Shown here: piece by piece, positions 41,501 to 51,320 of the stretch
How positions within the stretch are numbered: position 1 is the first letter of the stretch
Layout: each line of letters begins with the position of its first letter
DNA from: Norana najaformis
Taxonomy: Eukaryota > Annelida > Clitellata > Crassiclitellata > Hormogastridae
DNA: 64,000 nucleotides
NCBI GenBank assembly: GCA_964023275.1
Contig: OZ029916.1
Coordinates: 12,516,607 to 12,580,606, forward strand
Direction: 5' to 3'
Program-made: the position numbers and the translations under genes
Notes under the pieces: generated by a model
What the model saw: only the letters and a program-made list of their open reading frames with translations
The model's database searches: none
Told to the model about the DNA's origin: nothing

Positions 41501-42150
41501 CTGTGGTTTAGGTGCTAATGGAGGTTTTCGTTTGCTGCATGGGAGGTGTCAGAGGAGGAGGAGGATGATGAGCTGCCTGGCACTGTAACTCTGGTAGGTA
41601 GCTCAGGTTTCCGTTGTCACCCTGAGTCGAGGAAGAAGCATGTGTCATCTTCCAGATTCTGTGATACTCGCAATGGTCGTATGAGCTGTCGATTTCTCCT
41701 CAGTGTTCGGACTTCAGGTGTTGTGAATTCGTCAACATTCTGAATCGATGCGCTTGTCACAGAAGTTGCATGATTTGATCAGTAGCCGTAGTGCTGCCAG
41801 AAAACTCTCGAATGTCTCACCTTCGTCCTGGTTGCGTTTGTTGAAAAGATGACGTTCGTAGGTTCCGTTGACTTATCTGTTGGCGAACTCGTCGAATTTT
41901 CTCAGCATCTCGTCCACCGTCTTTATCAGTTCTTAAGTAAAACCCATTGTAGGCTTTTAGTGACGTGTAGGAGCAGGGCGACTTCATACTGTTGGATTTG
42001 TTAGCACAGATGTGTAATTTTTCCACTTCTGCTTGAAAGAACGCCAGTTTTCTTCCAGGTTTTCTTCCATGACGATATGTGCAGAAGATCAAATGCCCGA
42101 GATCAGCGCAACAACAGAGTCGGTCATCTTGGTCTTGGTTCAAACATGTA
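41500..42150 (-). pseudogene. Ty3/gypsy gag remnant
   Basis: Minus frames give MEENLEENWRSFKQKWKNY, then in changing frames DEMLRKFDEFANR, NGTYERHLFNKRNQDEGETF and ESFLAALRLLIKSCNFC. This is the NWxxFKQxWxxY...YERxxFxxRxQxxGETFxxF signature of gypsy Gag. After that comes TPEVRTLRRNRQLIRPLR, which looks like a pol C-terminal tail, so the middle is deleted. It is a different copy from those at 4-7 and 51-55 kb. Confidence 0.65.
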
Positions 42151-42240
42151 AACTCAAAAGTTCGTTAGTTTGAGCGGTAAAAGTTTGAGCGACAATGGTG
42201 TGCACCGCTACCACCATGTTTCCTGCTGCTATTTGTTAAC

Positions 42241-42350
42241 TAAAATCGAAGAAATCGTAATCGTAAACCCGAAATCTCTAAAGCGCTGGTTAAAAGCTAA
42301 GCGCACGGCACCAGCTTATTCATGAGCGCTGCGTCAAGTCCGTGGGGTTG
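42241..42350 (-). mobile_element. LINE family B 3' tail
   Basis: Reads TCGTAATCGTAA, GAAATCTCTAAAGCGCTGG and CAGCTTATTCATGAGCGC on the plus strand. This is the reverse of the B-type UTR with an ATTACG tail; only ~100 bp remain. Confidence 0.7.
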
Positions 42351-42612
42351 TTCAAAGATGCCATGTCAAGAACCATGTTCGGTTACCAGATCTTAGTTTA
42401 CGTTGAGCGATAAAGGGCGTGTTGCGGCCGCAACACCTTTTGCTTAAAAATTGGTTCGTATATTTGATTATAAGTTCTTTTAAACTATCCAACTGATTAC
42501 AGATTGTACATTTCTTAAGTGCCGAGTACATGCTAATATATCAGGCGTAAGCTGACACTTATTTACGAAGCTTCTAATCATTTTGGATCGAAGTTCAAAC
42601 TTTCATATTCAT

Positions 42613-42720
42613 GGAATATAATGTAATCTAATGACTTCAATAGGCATTTTATCATAATGCACACGAGATCAAGCGATAGTTGCTTCAAGTAAATCCTACT
42701 CTCATGGCCTGACATTGACC
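42613..42720 (-). mobile_element. TTAGAT-type L2 tail, diverged
   Basis: AATGTAATCTAATGACTTC, ATTTTATCATAATGC and TTGCTTCAAGTAAATCC match the tail unit at 34258 with more changes. Confidence 0.5.
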
Positions 42721-42829
42721 TGGTATTGAAAGTGATCAAACACTACCAGATCCATAAGCTGAATCCTTACCATAGGTTTTGTGTGTTTTGGGGGAAATTG
42801 CACGATTATACATTAGGACTACATCTATA

Positions 42830-43110
42830 ATTTTATCATGAAGAAAATTTACTTTGCAAATCGTTTACTATATTACAAATAGACAAGTCTTGAACATCGT
42901 TCGCTTTCTATGGACTGTGCAGCTCGCTCATGTCAAAGTCCAGAAACAGCCACTGTTTTGTTCTTGGGTGCAAAACTGGTTGCAAAACAACCGTGATGTC
43001 ATATCCAAAATTAAATGAAGCCCTTTTACGCCATCTGCCTTCTACAGTGGAACAAGGCTATACCACTTGCCGACAGGCAGTTGAGTTGCAAGGATCGTGT
43101 TTGCGAATTA
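42830..43110 (+). pseudogene. P/THAP-type fragment
   Basis: CAAGTCTTGAACATCGTTCG matches the subterminal part of the P fragment at 18982-19250. Just downstream, a frame from ATG 42930 opens MSKSRNSHCFVLGCKTGCKT, resembling a THAP zinc-finger start (CxxxGC). It is short and then loses similarity. Confidence 0.4.
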
Positions 43111-43491
43111 GGCTACACTTCCATCCATAGTATGTTACTCGTGGATGTGAATTTAAAGTGGTCAGTGATATTGGCATTCTGCCTTGAAGACCCAAAGACA
43201 GCCTATGGAGGAAATGAGTCAAGGAAGATGTGAGTATTTAGTTGATATCTGAAGGCCAAAACAGACTTTGCCTAGATAACATTCGCGGTAGAGAGTTCCG
43301 GAGTGTAAAGCCATCGACAGGAAAGGCAAGTACAGCCTTTGTTCACGAATAGTCAGATTTAGATAGCCAGAAGACCTGGTCGAATAGAGCCAAGACTTGA
43401 GAGTCAGTATAGAGCAAAGGTACTGAGGTTGGTTGAAATGTAGTCTTGTATCCAAATAGCCAAGTCTTGAACATCGTTCGCTTTCTATGGA
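42875..43491. repeat. ~40-bp direct repeat, copies at 42875-42916 and 43450-43491
   Basis: Both copies contain AAGTCTTGAACATCGTTCGC and TTTCTATGGACT. Between them lie the THAP-like frame and a LINE 3' piece. Confidence 0.75.
43110..43450 (-). mobile_element. L2-clade LINE 3' coding fragment
   Basis: 43455-43219 reads FNQPQYLCSILTL, STRSSGYLNL and FLSMALHSGTLYRE, a decayed RT C-terminal end (compare QPQYLKSVLIPQTYHYSARSS of family A). Confidence 0.55.
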
Positions 43492-43658
43492 CTTTAGTAT
43501 TTTGGAGTTTTGGTGATAGTTCTTGACAATGTATTTTCGACTCTTGAAAGTTTCATCAAATTAGAAATGCCGGTAAGAAGCGAGTCAAAACAGCTGGAGA
43601 CCAGGGCATTAGTCAAACAAACCATGGGAATGTGGCGTCTAATCCTATGGATATATGT
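43485..43658 (-). mobile_element. LINE family C fragment
   Basis: TATTTTGGAGTTTTGGTGAT and AATGTGGCGTCTAATCCTA match the C copy at 19778-19958. It covers the RT thumb region only. Confidence 0.7.
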
Positions 43659-44312
43659 ATAAGGCTGGAAATCAAAGTGCAAGATGAGGTGATTGAAAAT
43701 GCAAAGGAGTTTGTGTACTTAGGAAGTCTCATGACATGGAATAATGATTGCGCAAAAGACATAAAGGCAAGAATAGTAAAGACAAAAGGAGTTATGGCAG
43801 GGCTAAACAACATCTGGAAAAGCAGGAAAATCAGCCACAAGACCAAACTAAACGTCTTGAAAACGTGTGTTTAGCACAGCTCTGTATGCATGTGAGGCAT
43901 GGACAATCAAAAAGACGGATAAAGATAAGATATTAGCATTTGAAATGTACTGCTATAGACGAATATTACATCTGAATTGGACAATGAAGGTAACAAATAC
44001 GGAGGTCCGAAGAAGACTGAGCATAAAAGAAGATCTAATACAAGTAATAATGAGAAGGAAATTATATGCAGGATGGATGACAGTAGAAAAATAAAAAGCG
44101 TGATGATGGGAATTATGGACGGAAATGGGAGACGAGGAAGACCTAACAGGGAGTGGACAGATGATATAAGGGATTGGTGTAAGCAAGACTTGCACGCCTT
44201 GATAAGAACAGCACAAGATCGGGAACTGTGGAGACAGGTGACAATGCATGCAGTGGACACATACGGGCTCTCGGCCCATGGATCATGATGATGATGATGA
44301 TAAGGCTGGAAA
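43659..44312 (+). mobile_element. RTE-clade LINE, 5'-truncated insertion with 13-bp target duplication
   Basis: ATAAGGCTGGAAA at 43659-43671 and 44300-44312 flanks a fragment encoding AKEFVYLGSLMTWNNDCAKD-like blocks, IWKSRKISHKTKLNVLKTCV, LYACEAWTIKKTDKDK, CYRRILHLNWTMKVTN and RRRGRPNREWTDDIRDW-like C-terminal blocks. It ends in an (ATG)n tail, as RTE elements do. Only one frameshift lies inside the first half (near 43870), so it is fairly young. Confidence 0.85.
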
Positions 44313-44815
44313 CCTTCCTAACACTGATTTTTAACCCTCCTTGAAGACCGTCAAGTGTTTCTCTCATAACCATCTCTGCTATGATGCTAAATAAATGTGA
44401 TGAAAGGACGCGGCCCTACCTGACCCATTTTCGGATATGATACCATTGTCGCTGTGCACCTGCCACTCTTATTTTAGCAAGCTCTTTCTCGTATAGGTTT
44501 CCTTAGTAAGTTGACGAGACGTACTGGGTATCACATGTCAATCATGGTGAACCGAAGCAAATGATGTGAGATTGAATCAAATGGCTTTCTGAAATCCACA
44601 AAGCCCATGAACAGAGGTTGCTAGTGCTTCCTTGTCTTTTGCATGAAGATCCGAAGGTTAGTGCTCTGATTTCTTGTCCCACTGCCTCGCCGGAAACCTG
44701 CCTGTTCCTTTGCAATCTCGCTTTCCGTCTTCTTACGAACCGCGCCAAGATGATTCTGAGCAGTACTTTGCGAGCAATTGTTCTATAATTATAGAACCTC
44801 ACCGTGTAACAAAGA
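44313..44815 (-). pseudogene. RTE-clade RT fragment
   Basis: Minus frames: TIARKVLLRIILARFVRRRK, ISESHLIQSHIICFGSP, NLYEKELAKIRVAGA, WYHIRKW, then MVMRETLDGLQGGLKISVRK. It is colinear with the RT of the RTE element at 48.2-50.3 kb. It abuts the left end of transposon copy 2. Confidence 0.7.
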
Positions 44816-44820
44816 ATTAT

Positions 44821-44938
44821 TTTTTTTGTTCATGGGTAGTAAGTGTTATTTCCTAATTGCTTATGCCTCAAAACTATAGCAAAATGGCTATTATTACCCA
44901 CAAACTTTGCTTTTTTGACCAGGATAGTGATATTCTGA
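44821..44938. repeat. Left terminal inverted repeat of copy 2
   Basis: Pairs with 47955-48072 in inverse orientation, about 80% similar by eye over ~115 bp, starting around CATGGGTAGTAAGTGTTATT. Confidence 0.75.
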
Positions 44939-45002
44939 ATTTTGTTTACTTTACAGAACACTCAAGATGAATTCAGTACCGAGTAAACTTGGAGTAATTG
45001 CT

Positions 45003-45067
45003 AGAACTTTCTAGAACTTTCGCGAATATTCTAGAACGTCCGAGAACCTTCCAGAACTTTCTAGAAA
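45003..45067 (+). promoter_or_regulatory. Heat-shock element array: 13 contiguous alternating GAA/TTC pentamers
   Basis: Pentamers nGAAn and nTTCn alternate without a gap from 45003 to 45067. Twelve of 13 are exact; the eighth (45038-45042, GTCCG) has one change. Heat-shock factor trimers bind three such pentamers, so at least four trimers could bind. The array ends one base before the TATA box, a close-up version of metazoan hsp promoters. Confidence 0.9.
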
Positions 45068-45076
45068 TATAAATAG
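45068..45076 (+). promoter_or_regulatory. TATA box of transposon copy 2
   Basis: TATAAATAG directly follows the heat-shock array. TATAAATA is the form found in insect hsp genes. Confidence 0.8.
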
Positions 45077-45099
45077 CAGTATAAATGACCTTAAGCCCA

Positions 45100-45110
45100 C
45101 CAGTTCAGTT
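45100..45110 (+). promoter_or_regulatory. Initiator-like start site
   Basis: CCAGTTCAGTT contains initiator-like TCAGTT with its A at 45107, 39 bases after the first T of the TATA box, or CCAGTT with its A at 45102 (34 bases). The distance suits a TATA-driven start. The 5' UTR would be about 35-40 bases. Confidence 0.5.
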
Positions 45111-45185
45111 TAGTTGTAGCCTAAGTGGATACATATCTGAGTTGGCATCAAGAGGCTGCAAGCATCCGGCAGACGCATTTTGCTA

Positions 45186-46004
45186 TGTCTGCAGCCGGGT
45201 CCGTAGCAAAAGCGCACAGGACAAAAACGGGTCGACAAAAGCGCGCTAACAAATGCGCGCAGACAAATGCGCGCAATGATAACAACCCGACAAACGCGCG
45301 CAAGACAAAAGCGCGCAACTTTAGAATATTATACCTAATGTTTATTAATGGTCAATAATGTTCGACGCGCAAATCTATGTTTGCCTTGCAACTGTGGACC
45401 ATTCGTGATCGTGTAGTCGACAACCTGCCACGCACGAACAACTCAGCCGAAGCCTGGCAACGCTCCTTTCAACAGACCGTCGTCGATTGTCATCACCCCG
45501 TCGGTTTACAAACTTGTTGAGCAATTCCGTCAAGAACAAGGTCACTACGAATTGAAGAAAACGAGGTATTGTTCCGAATTCAGACATTCGGAGGCATCCA
45601 AGTCAAAATACGTTTGTTTGAAACTACGATTGCAGGCTTTGGCTCCAACATATGGAACAGTTCCGTTGGGAGATTACTTGCGTGGGATCGCTCATAACGT
45701 TAACATATAAACTGGTTTTATTTTAGCTATAGCAATACGTGTGAATAATATTACTTGAAGGAGTTACACGGTTATTTCTAGTGTATATATATATTGTAGT
45801 ATATTTTTGCGTGCTTCTGCTATTAAATTACTATAAAACAACTATTGTTTTTGATTATCTTTATACGCGCTTTCGTCGGCACTCGTTTGTACTATGCGCT
45901 TTTGTTGCTGCGGGCTTATGACGGCGAGCTTTTGTCGGCGCGCTTTTGTCGACGCGCTTTTGTCGACGCGTTTTTATCCTGCGCTCTTTTGTCGGGTGTG
46001 TCTG
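45186..46004 (+). mobile_element. Mutator-like (MULE) derivative inserted in copy 2
   Basis: 45192-45998 is flanked by TGTCTG (45186-45191 and 45999-46004). The duplication could be 9 bp, TGTCTGCGG, allowing one changed base in each copy. Both ends carry arrays of CGACAAAAGCGCGC-like units in inverse orientation (45205-45327 and 45862-45998). The middle encodes a MULE transposase C-terminus: LPRTNNSAEAWQRSFQ, then, after a frameshift, LVEQFRQEQGHYELKKTRY and LGDYLRGIAHNVNI. Size and content suggest an internally deleted non-autonomous element. Confidence 0.7.
45395..45715 (+). pseudogene. MULE transposase C-terminal remnant
   Basis: WTIRDRVVDNLPRTNNSAEA and DYLRGIAHN match the conserved end of animal Mutator-like transposases (LPRTNNxxExWH...LDYLRGIAHN). 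One frameshift lies near 45515. The catalytic DDE region is absent. Confidence 0.7.
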
Positions 46005-46161
46005 GGGCCAATTTGTCAAGACAAGAGCGAAAAAGTACTCCGTGGAAGCATCTACTAAGATGTACGAAGCCTGCAAGGCATATTTCAGCATGCCTGTCGG
46101 AGATCAAGGTAAACACTGGGCACCTCATTACACCTGCGAGCACTGCAAAAAACGCTAGAGG

Positions 46162-46371
46162 GTAAGATGGACAATTGATACTCGCTTAGGTGGCGACATT
46201 TTATGTTATAAAAGTTTTAAAAGTTTGAAATGTTGTAATTTCACAATTTAAAAAAAAATGTAAATGTTATTGAACAAATATATGAAATATGTTGCGAGAA
46301 TCTTACACATTAACCATGGGTGAAATACATTTATTTTGTTATGATCACAATTTCATTTTGTTCTGTTGCAG
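46162..46371 (+). other. Spliceosomal intron in the copy 2 gene
   Basis: It begins GTAAGATGG, and ends in a pyrimidine-rich TTCATTTTGTTCTGTTGCAG. Removing it joins ...CTAGAGG to GTTGGTAC, giving the LEGWYRG block. Copy 1 is continuous at this point (QLCHWTIGKR). Confidence 0.8.
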
Positions 46372-47954
46372 GTTGGTACAGAGGGAAAAAGACAGCCATG
46401 AAGTTTGCTATCCCAAGAATTTGGCGGGAACCCACTGACCGATCAAGAAATTGCTACTTCTGCATGGTGGATCCTTCCAAACGGCGGACTGGCAAGAATG
46501 CACCTGCTATCACGTATCCGAACCTTCCTTCATCCATCGCTCCAGTGCCACACTGCCCTGCACTTCCTGTCCCACTCATCCAGAGAGAAAGCAGCCGTCT
46601 TCAGAAGAAAGCAGTCAGTCAGAAAGCGAGGAAGACTTTAGAGATCCAGATTACAATTTTCGAGCTGAGGAGAGAAACCCCTGATATCCCAACCAAAAAG
46701 ACCTCAGCGACTTGATCAGAGATCTTGGTCTCACCATGTCCATGCCGAGCTTCTGACGTCTTGGGTCAAGCAGTGGAATTTGTTGAATGAAAGTGTGCAA
46801 GTCGCAGATCAGAGGAAGCGTCACCAAGCTTTTTTCAGCTTTTTCACCATTCAAGATGGGCTCTGCTGCAGCCACAATGTGACCGGTGTGTTCGAGGCAA
46901 TTGGAATCGACTGTAACCCGAACGAGTGGCGTCTCTTCACTTACAGTTCATCCAGGAGCCTCAAAGCCGTGCTGCTCCATAACGGGAAGAAGTACCCGTC
47001 ACTTCCTCTGGTTCACTCGGTGCACCTCAGAGAGGATTACAACAGCATCAAGAGCTTACTAGACGCCTCAAAGTATGATGAGTACGGTTGGGAGGTGATC
47101 AGAGACTTAAAAATTGTAGCATTCCTGATGGGTCTCCAAGGCGGTTTTACCAAGTTCCCTGCTGTCTGCCTTTGGGACAGCAGGGACAAGAAGTTGCACT
47201 ACCATAGGCGGGACTGGCCACAGCGGACCGAGTTCTCTACGGAGAGGAACAACGTCAAGTGGGAGCCATGGTGGACCCCCACAAGCTGCTGATGCCACCA
47301 CTGCGCATCAAATTGGGCCTTATAAAGCAATTTGTCACAGCTCAAGATAAGGAGTCGGCAGTCTTCAAGTACCTTCAAAACTTCTTCCCTAAGCTGTCTG
47401 AGGGAAAGGTCAAGCTGGCATTTTCGTCGGACCACAGATAAAGAAGACCCTGGAGTGGAAGAATTCCCCAAGAAGCTCACTAGGAAGGAGAAAGCGTCTT
47501 GGAACAGCCTTGTCGCAGTGGTTAGGGGCTTCCTGGACAGTCACAGGGCCGAAAACTATGTGGAACTGGTCGAGACTCTGGTGAGGAAATACGGCCAAAT
47601 GGGTTGCAGGATGTCCCTCAAAGTTCATATCCTTGATGCTCATCTTGGTAACCAAGCAGAACATGGAAGCGTACTCGGAGGAGCAAGGCGAGAGCTTCTA
47701 TCGAGTATACTGGACTTTGAACGTCGCTACCAAGAGCAGTATAACGAGAACGTGACAGGAGCATTTGGGGGTCGATTCGTATAAGTGATTTACAGTATAC
47801 TCGTAAATTTCGAAAAACTACCAACTTCCAAATCTTTTGTGGTAATTTTTGCATAATTATAGTATAAACACATGTTAATATTGATTCATATGTTGTTATT
47901 TTTATTTGCACGAAAACACGCAAATTCTCCCGTTTCTTTACTGGAAATAGGTAA

Positions 47955-48072
47955 ATTTCGAAATATCATTGTCTTGGTCACAAGAGCAAAGTTTAAAGGG
48001 AATAACAGCCATTTTCTATACTTTTGAGGCATAAGCAAGTAAGAAATAACATTTACTACCCAGACACAAAAA
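47955..48072. repeat. Right terminal inverted repeat of copy 2
   Basis: Inverse counterpart of 44821-44938; the outer end is ...CTACCCAGACACAAAAA. A palindrome-like CACAAAAATTGTG spans the probable boundary. Confidence 0.75.
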
Positions 48073-48242
48073 TTGTGTTATTTATTGTAATTTGTGCACT
48101 GTTTATCACCTTTATTGGAAAGTGGTACGAATGCAGTGTCCCGTTCTTTATTATTTTGAAGTAGACGAAAAATAGCATTATGCAAAAATGAGGCCTCTGA
48201 CCAAGTGAGACTCGGGCCAAATGGCCCTGCTGGCCCCTCTGT

Positions 48243-48262
48243 GATATATATATATATATATT
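48243..48262. repeat. (TA)n microsatellite
   Basis: ATATATATATATATATA within a stretch (48073-48245) that I could not otherwise assign. Confidence 0.9.
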
Positions 48263-50250
48263 TCTTTCTCCAAACAGTCTCCATTTTTCCTCATATATGA
48301 TATCCAAGAAACCCTCAGTATCTGCCTCAGTCCCTTAATTTCAAATCCATTTATCCTCATTTCATCTGTTCTCTTGATGGTCCACCCTTCCAACCCAAAG
48401 TTGCCCTCTATCGTATAATTTTAGTTGTAACTGGTAAACCATGACTTTTCCATAGTTTCTTCAACGTTCCCATGATTCCTAACCTTTATTCAATCTAGCT
48501 CTGATTTTCTTAATGCATCCTCTGTGATGAGAGATCCAAGGTACAGGAAATATATTAACCTGCTTCAGCTGTTCACCTTAATATACAGCAGCTATCACCT
48601 CTGTCTTGTCGATATTTTTTTCGATATTCAGCAATCCAAATTTCTGGCTAACCCGATCAAGACGATCAACCAGCTCCTGCAGCTCTGTTTCCGAACCAGC
48701 CATCAAAACAATGTCATTGACCTTCCTACCACTGATTTTTACCCCTCCTTGAAGACCATCAAGTGTTTCTCTCATGACCATCTCTGCTAGGATGTTAAAT
48801 AAATATGATGAAAGGATGCGATTGCTTGACCCCTTTTCGGATATGAAAGCATTGTCAATGTGTACCTGCCACTCTTACTTTAGCAATGTTGGCGTACAAG
48901 TGGCGGTTTGTTGGATCGTAATCGTAATTCCGAGATTTCTACAGCGCCCAACGAAAGCCGCGCCGCGGTTACCAGCCTATTTACATAGAACATGCGACCT
49001 CAGATCAATGAGGAGGTGGTTCTCATTCGTAATCCCATTGAATTTAATTTTTTCGTTGTCAATATATAATTTTTCACAATATTTACGCCACCTTTCTGTA
49101 ATTCTTTTCTGTGATGTTCTCTCTAGCTGATGACTTGATACAGTGGAAACGTGGCTGAAACTTCATTCAGTGTTATGGCTGTTTGGAATAACCTCGTAGT
49201 GTCACCGTTTTTATTAGCATCTTCTAAGCCTGCACACATTTTATCTATCAGCCTCTGCTTATCAGTTCGAAGCCTCCTCTGCACTTCTGATTTCAACTCC
49301 CTGTATCGATGTGGGTTTATTATTCTAGATTCCCTTTTCTGCTCGACCAAATGAAGGGTCTCGTCATTAATCCAGTCCTTCTGTTGCTTTGTCTTTGCAT
49401 GTCATACTATATCCTTTGCAACTTTCAGCAGAACGGCTTTTGTGGTCTGCCACAGCTCCTCCACGTTCTTTCCTCCTGTGCTGCGTTCAAAGCGTCGAAT
49501 TTATTGATAATCTAGACTTCATATTTTGCATTTCGACTTTTATATTTACTTCAAGAGAAGTCCACGTAAACCGTCGTCTTGGATGATATTTGAACTACGT
49601 ATTCATTATCGGTAACTCGTGTTCAGCACAAAAAATCTTCCAGTCTTTCACCTGCATCACTGACCTCTCCCCACCCATATGGTCCTATTACATCTGTCAC
49701 GAAGCTCGGTTCTCTGGCTCCTACCTTTGCATTGAAGTCGCTCAACATAACTAATATGTCTCCTCTTGTAGTCCGTTTCACGACCTTTTTCAGCTTGTCA
49801 TAGAAGGCCTCGCTGTCCTCCTCTGCGGTAGTGCTTGAAGGGCCATAGACCTGAACCACAGTGATGTTGAGTGGCTTGACATTGATTCGTACAACGATGA
49901 TCTTTTCTTTGACAGGCTCGTATCCAATAAGTAGACCAGCTAGATCTCTGCGCAACCATACCCCCACACTATAGGCCTACATGCCCTGTACATCACGCCC
50001 TGAGTATACAATGATATGTCCTTCCAATGTAATCAAGTGTCCTTGACCTTCCCATCGGACACCTGACAACCCGCATATGCCCACTTTATTTCTCTCCAAT
50101 TCTTGACCCTACAGCTGAACCTTTCCAACCTGAAGCATACTCCGAACATTCCAGATACCTACATTAAGTTTCTTGCGCATGAGGAAAGCATTCAATTATA
50201 CATACGACCGAAAAAGTAGAGATCATTTATTCGCAACCGTAGCCGTCAAA
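48246..50250 (-). mobile_element. RTE-clade LINE with endonuclease, linker and RT (broken)
   Basis: From the 5' side: NVGIWNVRSMLQVGKVQL (50170), then VWLRRDLAGLLIGYEP, NITVVQVYGPSSTTAEED, GDILVMLSDFNAKVGAREP and GWGEVSDAGERLEDF form an APE endonuclease; the usual GDFNAKVG reads SDFNAKVG. Linker: VEQKRESRIINPHRYRELK and DKQRLIDKMCAGLEDANKNG. RT: HIRKGVKQ, MVMRETLDGLQGGVKISGRK, DIVLMAGSETELQELVDRLD, MEGWTIKRTDEMRINGFEI, and NGDCLEKEI. A LINE B tail is inserted at 48915-48985. Frameshifts throughout. Confidence 0.8.
48915..48985 (-). mobile_element. LINE family B 3' tail inserted in RTE
   Basis: TCGTAATCGTAATTCCGAGA, TTTCTACAGCGCCCAACGAA read on the plus strand are the reverse of the B tail with an (ATTACG) end. 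RTE coding lies on both sides. Confidence 0.75.
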
Positions 50251-51315
50251 CGGCTGGCGTCAGGAACGGATGATGATGTGGTTGACTGTTCGTTGGCGCA
50301 TGAACAGTTATTTGCCTGCACGCCTAAATTTACATGATTGCGCAATGTCGTCGCCATTACGAGGCATCACTTTGACCGAATACTTCATGATATCTATGAC
50401 CGTGCCTTAAAAAACCATCACAAAGTCGGAAAATTTAATTTGTTAGAAACGCGCTCAAAAGGTAAGTGGGTACAAAATGGGTAAGAATATTTGCATACTT
50501 ATATTCCTTGTTGCCTAAGCTATCGAACTGTATCTCCTTACAGACTTTCACTGTTCGTAGGTCCTATATTATTTTAAATTTTAGTATGATGCCTTGCAAC
50601 GGAAACTTAATTTAGCATGTTCTATGGGTCCCTAACTTTAAGTTGTGTGCATCGATTCTTACGCAAACGATCAAGTCATTTAAATATTCTACTTAGCCAT
50701 GTTGTTATGTAGATTTCATTGATGGCTGCATCAAGACCCCTAGGCACAGCCACTTATGTCGATCAGTTACTGGCAAACTCTTACTCGTAATTTCTGAACA
50801 CACGTCTTTAAAAAATTATAACGTTTTAAGATTTGCGATAGAAACATGCGGTTTAAGCATAACTGGACATCAATTTCAGCCCAATCAGGTGGGTTGGAAC
50901 TGTCGAGTATTCAAAACCCAGTTTTGCTTTCTCCGACATTGTAATGGTTTTCTCAACCGCGGAAAACACCATGATCACATTTATTTACATAACGGAAATG
51001 CAATAATAAGTTGATACAAGTAACACATACATAGCAGCAAAACTTAAACGCCTTTACTTTCTACAGCTTTGTGCTGAACATATGACGAGTTTGGAAACTT
51101 ATTTCAAAATTTGTCACTGAAAATTATTTTTTTCTGTTTTTCTCTATTTCAATCCATATATTTATCCATTAAAACTCATTCTTAAAATGTGGAGTTTTTA
51201 ACATTAATCTGTCCTAAAGAGAAGTATAACTTCATTGGCGGCTATTTTTATATGACAGATATATATTTTTATATGATAGATAAATGTTATATGATCAGAA
51301 TTATAAGAGGAAATG
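50251..51315. other. 1.1 kb without recognisable genes
   Basis: AT-rich with many stops; nothing recognised. It ends at the left target duplication of the gypsy-like element. Confidence 0.5.
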
Positions 51316-51320
51316 GAGGT

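Larger units (their letters stand above)
45142..47784 (+). pseudogene. Transposase-like gene of copy 2 (same family as the 567-aa protein), broken
   Basis: It opens at TTG 45142 (ATG expected) with LASRGCKHPADAFCYVC, then is interrupted by the Mutator-like insert. It resumes GQFVKTRAKKYSVEAS, MPVGDQGKHWAPHYTCEHC, and after the intron GWYRGKK, FAIPRIWREPTDRSRNCYFC, EEDFRDPDYNFRAEER, NEWRLFTYSSSRSLKAVLLH, EDYNSIKSLLDASKYDEYGW, VIRDLKIVAFLMGLQGGFTK, CLWDSRDKK, PPLRIKLGLIKQFVTA, MGCRMSLKVHILDAH and YSEEQGESF. The first candidate catalytic Asp (FIDSS in copy 1) reads TYSSS here. There are several frameshifts. Block order and spacing follow copy 1, but the two are clearly diverged. Confidence 0.85.
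44821..48072 (+). mobile_element. DNA transposon copy 2 with heat-shock promoter and long inverted repeats
   Basis: The left end (from about 44821) and the right end (to about 48072, reversed) share GGGTAGTAA, TGTTATTTC, TTGCTTATGCCTCAAAA, AAAATGGCT and AAACTTTGC over ~115 bp. Inside, in order, are a 13-pentamer heat-shock array, a TATA box, an initiator-like site and the decayed transposase-like gene with one intron. The right end may extend to CACAATTTTTGTG (near 48077), also beginning CAC. The target duplication is not clear. The element is defective through mutations and a Mutator-like insertion. Confidence 0.8.
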
